23,108 bases of DNA. Origin: a virus. The DNA lies in the IMG/VR virus record IMGVR_UViG_3300018083_000118, positions 1 through 23,108 of that record; one strand, written 5' to 3'. The notes beneath the pieces are model-generated. The model was not told where the DNA came from and did not search any database. It worked only from the letters and a program-made list of their open reading frames with translations. Below, piece after piece: positions 20,075 through 23,108 of the stretch (the stretch's first letter is position 1; each line of letters starts with the position of its first letter). A program made the position numbers and the translations under genes.

Positions 20075-20120
20075 CTGTGTAGTCCTTCTGTTGCTGGCCG
20101 CCGGTTGGCGACCGTGAGCA

Positions 20121-20150
20121 ATCGTAGTCCATTTTATATGGAGACGTCAA
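20121..20150 (-). promoter_or_regulatory. Site E: TTGAC box plus CCATATAAAATGG (minus strand)
   Basis: Read on the minus strand: TTGAC (20150-20146), four bases, then CCATATAAAATGG (20141-20129), identical to the core at site B. An 18-bp spacer from TTGACG gives TACGAT (20126-20121) as the -10. It lies about 50 bases before the DUF932 start and points into it. The neighbouring plus-strand gap up to 20253 shows no clear rightward promoter for the head genes. Confidence 0.7.
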
Positions 20151-20253
20151 GCGCAATAAACACCAGCAAAATCAACGATTTATGGGACTAGGAACTTTCC
20201 TGCAGAGAAATGTGCTAGATAAATCCTACCAAGGGGCAATCGAGGAAACACCC

Positions 20254-20457
20254 ATGACCGAAGCGGCGCAGCAGTACAGCATCGAGTTCAATCAGGAAGA
20301 GATCGACAAGTTGACAAAGGTCGCGGCGGCGCTGAAGGCTGCAGCCGGTCAGAACCCCGAATGGAACGAGCTGGCGGATTGGCTCTCCGGCATCATCGTC
20401 GATGACGAAACCGACGAGGGCGAACCCGACAAGCCGAAGCGGAAGAAAAAGAAATGA
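20254..20457 (+). CDS. Small acidic/basic-tailed protein
   Basis: A 67-residue protein; ATG 20254 with GAGGAAA is preferred over ATG 20182, which lacks one. It starts MTEAAQQYSIEFNQEEIDKL, has one long helix (TKVAAALKAAAG), ends acidic (DDETDEGEPD) and then lysine-rich (KPKRKKKK). It is the first gene of the second head segment and overlaps the next (ATGA). It may be a head accessory protein; no domain is recognised. Confidence 0.7.
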   Translation: MTEAAQQYSIEFNQEEIDKLTKVAAALKAAAGQNPEWNELADWLSGIIVDDETDEGEPDKPKRKKKK

Positions 20458-20762
20458 GTGTGCAGGATTACGATCACGAAGGTCCGTTGCAGACACGCGC
20501 AGCCGTCAAGTTCAAGAATTGGAGTGACGGCTACGGTCTGGTGATCCGCAAGGAGAAGCTGGCGCAGGACGCCAAGAACTTTCGCGCCATCGCAAAGCTG
20601 CTCGGTGCAAACCAAGACCATGAACATCAGACGTACTCGCAGATGCTGATGACGATGGCTGACCAGTTCCAGAACGCATCGTGCGGCTACGATCCGCAGG
20701 CGGAAGCAAAGCCATACGACAAACCACCGGAGATGGCGGAGCCAGAGCCGGTCAAAGCGTAA
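20454..20762 (+). CDS. 102-residue unknown protein
   Basis: ATG 20454 overlaps the previous stop. The product starts MSVQDYDHEGPLQTRAAVKF, continues through NWSDGYGLVIRKEKLAQDAK and a helix (QTYSQMLMTMADQFQNASCG), and ends in a Pro/Glu-rich tail. It is soluble and mostly helical, located just upstream of the scaffold-like gene. It is probably a minor head or assembly protein by position only. Confidence 0.72.
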   Translation: MSVQDYDHEGPLQTRAAVKFKNWSDGYGLVIRKEKLAQDAKNFRAIAKLLGANQDHEHQTYSQMLMTMADQFQNASCGYDPQAEAKPYDKPPEMAEPEPVKA

Positions 20763-20771
20763 GGGGTCACG

Positions 20772-21731
20772 ATGGCTGAAACCGAAGTCCCCGCTGACAT
20801 CAGCGTCAGCGACAGCGAACTATTCTCAAACGCCACCGCGCCGGAGCCGAAGCCGGAAACGCCGCCGCCACATCCGGCGGATGAAAGCCGTGACATCCAC
20901 GGTCGTTTCCGTCCGCAGGGCGATCAGGCACCGAAGCCGCCCAGCGAGCCACCGGCACCTCCGCCTCCCGGCCAGCCTGCTCCGCAGCCGCCACCCGGTA
21001 CACCGCCGCCGTCCGCATTGGTTCCCCCGCAGGATGACGCCAACGTGCCGTCGTGGCGGTTGCGCGAGGTCAACGAGCAGCGCGAGCGGCTGGCCCGTCA
21101 GATCGAGGAGCGCGACCTTCAGCTGCGCCATATGCAGCAGCGGATGGATCAATTCGAGAAGCAGCAATCGCCGGGGGAGGAGCTGCCCGATCCGCTGATC
21201 GACCCGCAGGGCTACCGGCGGGCGCTGGAGAACAAGTTCACCAGCGAACTCAAGACGCTGCAGCTCGAAAGCAATCTGCAGCTGACGCGGGCGACGACCG
21301 GCCCAATGTTCGACGAGGCCTATCAGGCCTTTATGCAGGCGGCGCAGGGCGATCCCGGCTTCGCCCGGCTGATCGTCAACTCGCCAAATCCCGGCGGCGC
21401 GATGGTCAATTGGTATAGGCGAGCCGTGACGCTGGCGAAGGTCGGCGACGATCCCGAAAAGTACGTCGAGGCCGAGATCGAGCGGCGCTTCGCCGATCCG
21501 CAATTCGTGTCCTCGTTGCTGGAGCGGGCGCGAGCCATCGCATCAGGCCAGCAGCTCGCGCCGCAGGGCAACGGAGCCGCGCCGCCACGGCAGAACAACG
21601 TGGTGCAGATACCGCCGTCGCTGTCGCGCGTCCCGTCCGGTTCGCCGACCGACAATCCGACCGGGGCCTACCACCTCGACGACGAAACTCTGTTCAGGGA
21701 AAGCCTTCCGCCCAATCGGCGGAACCGCTAG
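20772..21731 (+). CDS. Scaffold-like head assembly protein
   Basis: A 319-residue protein just before the major capsid gene, ATG 20772 behind AAGGGG. Residues 1-95 are disordered and Pro-rich (PPSEPPAPPPPGQPAPQPPP). A long helix/coiled coil follows (REVNEQRERLARQIEERDLQ, LRHMQQRMDQFEKQQ), then a helical body (DPQGYRRALENKFTSELKTL and EAEIERRFADPQFVSSLLER) and a flexible basic end (PPNRRNR). The disordered-coil-basic tail layout and the position are those of phage scaffolding proteins, which guide capsid assembly and leave before or during packaging. Sequence families of scaffolds diverge widely, so the assignment is mainly contextual. Confidence 0.75.
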   Translation: MAETEVPADISVSDSELFSNATAPEPKPETPPPHPADESRDIHGRFRPQGDQAPKPPSEPPAPPPPGQPAPQPPPGTPPPSALVPPQDDANVPSWRLREVNEQRERLARQIEERDLQLRHMQQRMDQFEKQQSPGEELPDPLIDPQGYRRALENKFTSELKTLQLESNLQLTRATTGPMFDEAYQAFMQAAQGDPGFARLIVNSPNPGGAMVNWYRRAVTLAKVGDDPEKYVEAEIERRFADPQFVSSLLERARAIASGQQLAPQGNGAAPPRQNNVVQIPPSLSRVPSGSPTDNPTGAYHLDDETLFRESLPPNRRNR

Positions 21732-21746
21732 AGTAGCCACTCGCCT

Positions 21747-21794
21747 GCCGGGAGCGACATCCCGGCCTCGCCTGCTCGTCGAGCGATATCGACG
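21747..21794 (+). other. Tandem hairpins between scaffold and capsid genes
   Basis: GCCGGGA / TCCCGGC (21747-21753 and 21760-21766) and CGTCGA / TCGACG (21777-21782 and 21789-21794) form two perfect stems in the 160-base gap before the capsid gene. No T-run follows. They could protect the capsid mRNA 5' end or mark RNA processing, raising capsid expression relative to scaffold. Confidence 0.45.
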
Positions 21795-21891
21795 GCCTCG
21801 CTGACGGACCCGCGACAGAGGTCTGATCCGAAGCCTGTATCGCATCAACAGATGCCGCGCATCCGCGTCGGTGTCACAGCAGGAGGCCGAC

Positions 21892-23037
21892 ATGGCCGTT
21901 ACGTCTATTCAGACGAACAACAAGCTGATCCAGTACGTCAAGGACGTGAACCGCGAATACGTTCGCGAGAATGCCTTCAGCCCGTACATGGGCGAGGCGT
22001 CCAACAGCATCATCCGTCTCCGCATGGAGACGAAAAAGGGCGGCGAGCAGATCAACATCCCGCTGCTCGCGCGTCTGGTCGGCGCGGGCCTTTCGACCGG
22101 CACACTGGCCGGAGCCGAAGAGGCGCTCGACGACTACGGCTATCGCGTCTGGGTGGATTTCGCGCGTAACGCCGTTCGCACCAACAAGTACCAGAACCAG
22201 ATCGACAGCGCCGACATCTTCGGCGAGGCGAAGCCTTCACTGTCGGATTGGGGCAAGGAGCTGCAGCGCAACGAGATCATCGCTGCATTGATGGCGCTGC
22301 CGACGGAAGCCGCGCCTGCCGGTCTTGCCAGCGCGGCGGGCCAGCGCGTCAACGGCATCCTGTTTCAGGCATCGACGGCTGCGGAGCGCAACGCTTTCAA
22401 CGCCGCGAACGCCGACCGTCTGGTGTTCGGTGCGACGACAGCAAACTTCAGCGCCACCTTCCTGACGGCGCTGGACACCATCGACGCCACCGCCGACAAG
22501 ATGAACGGCGCGGCGTTGTCGCTGCTCAAGTTCCAAGCGAAACACGCCAACCCGCGCATCCGGCCCTACATGCTGGAGAACGGTCGCGAGTATTTCGTGG
22601 CGTTCATGGGCGGCCTGCCGTTCCGCGATCTGAAGATCGATCTGAAACAGGTGAACGCCGACGCGCGCGAGCGCAACGTGGACACCAACCCCATCTTCCA
22701 AGATGGCGACCTGATGTACGACGGTGTCGTCGCGCGTGAAATCCCCGAGATCGACGATCTCGTTCGCGTCGGCGGCGCGTGGAACACCATCCTGACCAAC
22801 ACCGGCACCGTGGCATGTCACCCGGTGTTCCTGTGCGGCCAGAACGCCGTCTCGATGGCGTGGGGGCAGATGGCGAAGCCGACCTTCCTCAAGGAAGATG
22901 ACTACCAGTTCAATACGGGTGCAGGCGTCGAGATGTGCTACGGCGTCGGCAAGACCTTCAAGAAGCATCCGAAGGCGAGCGCCGCCCTCAAGCAGTGGGG
23001 CGTGGTGACCGGCTTCTACGCGGCATCCGCGACCTAA
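21892..23037 (+). CDS. Major capsid protein, N4-gp56 family
   Basis: A 381-residue protein with ATG 21892 six bases after a perfect AGGAGG; a GTG at 21871 is less likely. The N-terminus (NNKLIQYVKDVNREYVRENA, FSPYMGEASNSIIRLR) and the following KKGGEQINIPLLARLVGAGL fit the N4-gp56/DUF4043 capsid family. Later landmarks are YRVWVDFARNAVRTNKYQ, LLKFQAKHANPRIRPYMLEN and GREYFVAFMGGLPFRDLKID. It should form the HK97-fold shell of the icosahedral head. The pairing with a P22-type portal points to a podovirus-like head module. The strong RBS and following hairpin fit high expression. Confidence 0.92.
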   Translation: MAVTSIQTNNKLIQYVKDVNREYVRENAFSPYMGEASNSIIRLRMETKKGGEQINIPLLARLVGAGLSTGTLAGAEEALDDYGYRVWVDFARNAVRTNKYQNQIDSADIFGEAKPSLSDWGKELQRNEIIAALMALPTEAAPAGLASAAGQRVNGILFQASTAAERNAFNAANADRLVFGATTANFSATFLTALDTIDATADKMNGAALSLLKFQAKHANPRIRPYMLENGREYFVAFMGGLPFRDLKIDLKQVNADARERNVDTNPIFQDGDLMYDGVVAREIPEIDDLVRVGGAWNTILTNTGTVACHPVFLCGQNAVSMAWGQMAKPTFLKEDDYQFNTGAGVEMCYGVGKTFKKHPKASAALKQWGVVTGFYAASAT

Positions 23038-23051
23038 CTACACGCCAACTA

Positions 23052-23075
23052 CCCTCCCGGTTCGCGCCGGGAGGG
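23052..23075 (+). terminator. Hairpin after the capsid gene
   Basis: CCCTCCCGG (23052-23060) and CCGGGAGGG (23067-23075) form a perfect 9-bp stem with loop TTCGCG, followed by GCCTTTC. It begins 15 bases after the capsid stop and probably gives full or partial termination. Confidence 0.72.
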
Positions 23076-23100
23076 GCCTTTCACAGACGAGGGAAACACG

Positions 23101-23108
23101 ATGTCAAA
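23101..23108 (+). CDS. Start of next gene, cut by window edge
   Basis: ATGTCAAA begins at 23101, with GAGGG (23090-23094) six bases upstream. Only two full codons (M, S) are visible, so nothing can be said of the product beyond its direction and place after the capsid gene. Confidence 0.45.

Noticed and set aside
1-23108. CRISPR array, insertion sequence, integrase or attachment site
   Set aside because: No regularly spaced repeats, transposase-like frame, recombinase motif or tRNA-end duplication was seen.

Overview
The window is part of a tailed-bacteriophage genome or prophage whose host is very probably an alphaproteobacterium of the Rhizobiales (Bradyrhizobium/Rhodopseudomonas-like). 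The evidence is the high GC content, a GcrA-family regulator (a family confined to Alphaproteobacteria and their phages), and a head module that pairs a P22-type portal with an N4-gp56-type major capsid protein. No integrase, tail gene, RNA polymerase or tRNA is visible, so lifestyle cannot be settled from this stretch.

Layout. (1) Positions 1-478 hold a leftward pair: a 27-residue membrane peptide and an unknown protein running off the edge. (2) Positions 496-4753 form a rightward early operon with tightly overlapping genes: a small helix-turn-helix protein, a GcrA-like regulator, small unknowns, an SF2 helicase, a zinc-ribbon protein and a possible nuclease-fold protein. (3) Positions 4784-7107 hold shorter rightward units separated by hairpins, including a DUF6011 zinc-binding protein. 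(4) Positions 7108-7457 are a non-coding gap with a terminator, an inverted repeat and short direct repeats. (5) Positions 7458-16475 are the packaging/portal block: small terminase (TTG start), large terminase, portal, three adjacent ParB-like and ADP-ribosyltransferase-like genes, a 511-residue unknown and three small proteins. (6) Positions 16472-18540 hold a leftward chain of nine small genes, most joined by start/stop overlaps. (7) Positions 18541-19198 are a non-coding, hairpin-rich gap. (8) Position 19199-20074 is a leftward DUF932 gene. (9) Positions 20254-23108 return to rightward head genes: two small proteins, a scaffold-like protein, the major capsid protein and the first bases of another gene.

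Three observations stand out. First, a 13-bp palindrome related to CCATATAATATGG occurs six times at five sites. Each site has a TTGAC-like box upstream and points into a non-structural transcription unit, which looks like a phage regulon. Second, reading the whole window by eye I found no GANTC site, although GATC is common. Roughly 80 GANTC sites would be expected at this base composition, and the phage encodes a homologue of GcrA, the host factor that reads methylated GANTC. Third, the three genes after the portal start with the same short motif (MAGVKPLLET and relatives). In the first two genes that motif is kept despite synonymous changes in most codons, and the domains behind it are ParB-like, ART-like and a ParB-ART fusion. 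This suggests a common targeting or packaging tag on a set of toxin-like proteins, perhaps injected with the DNA.
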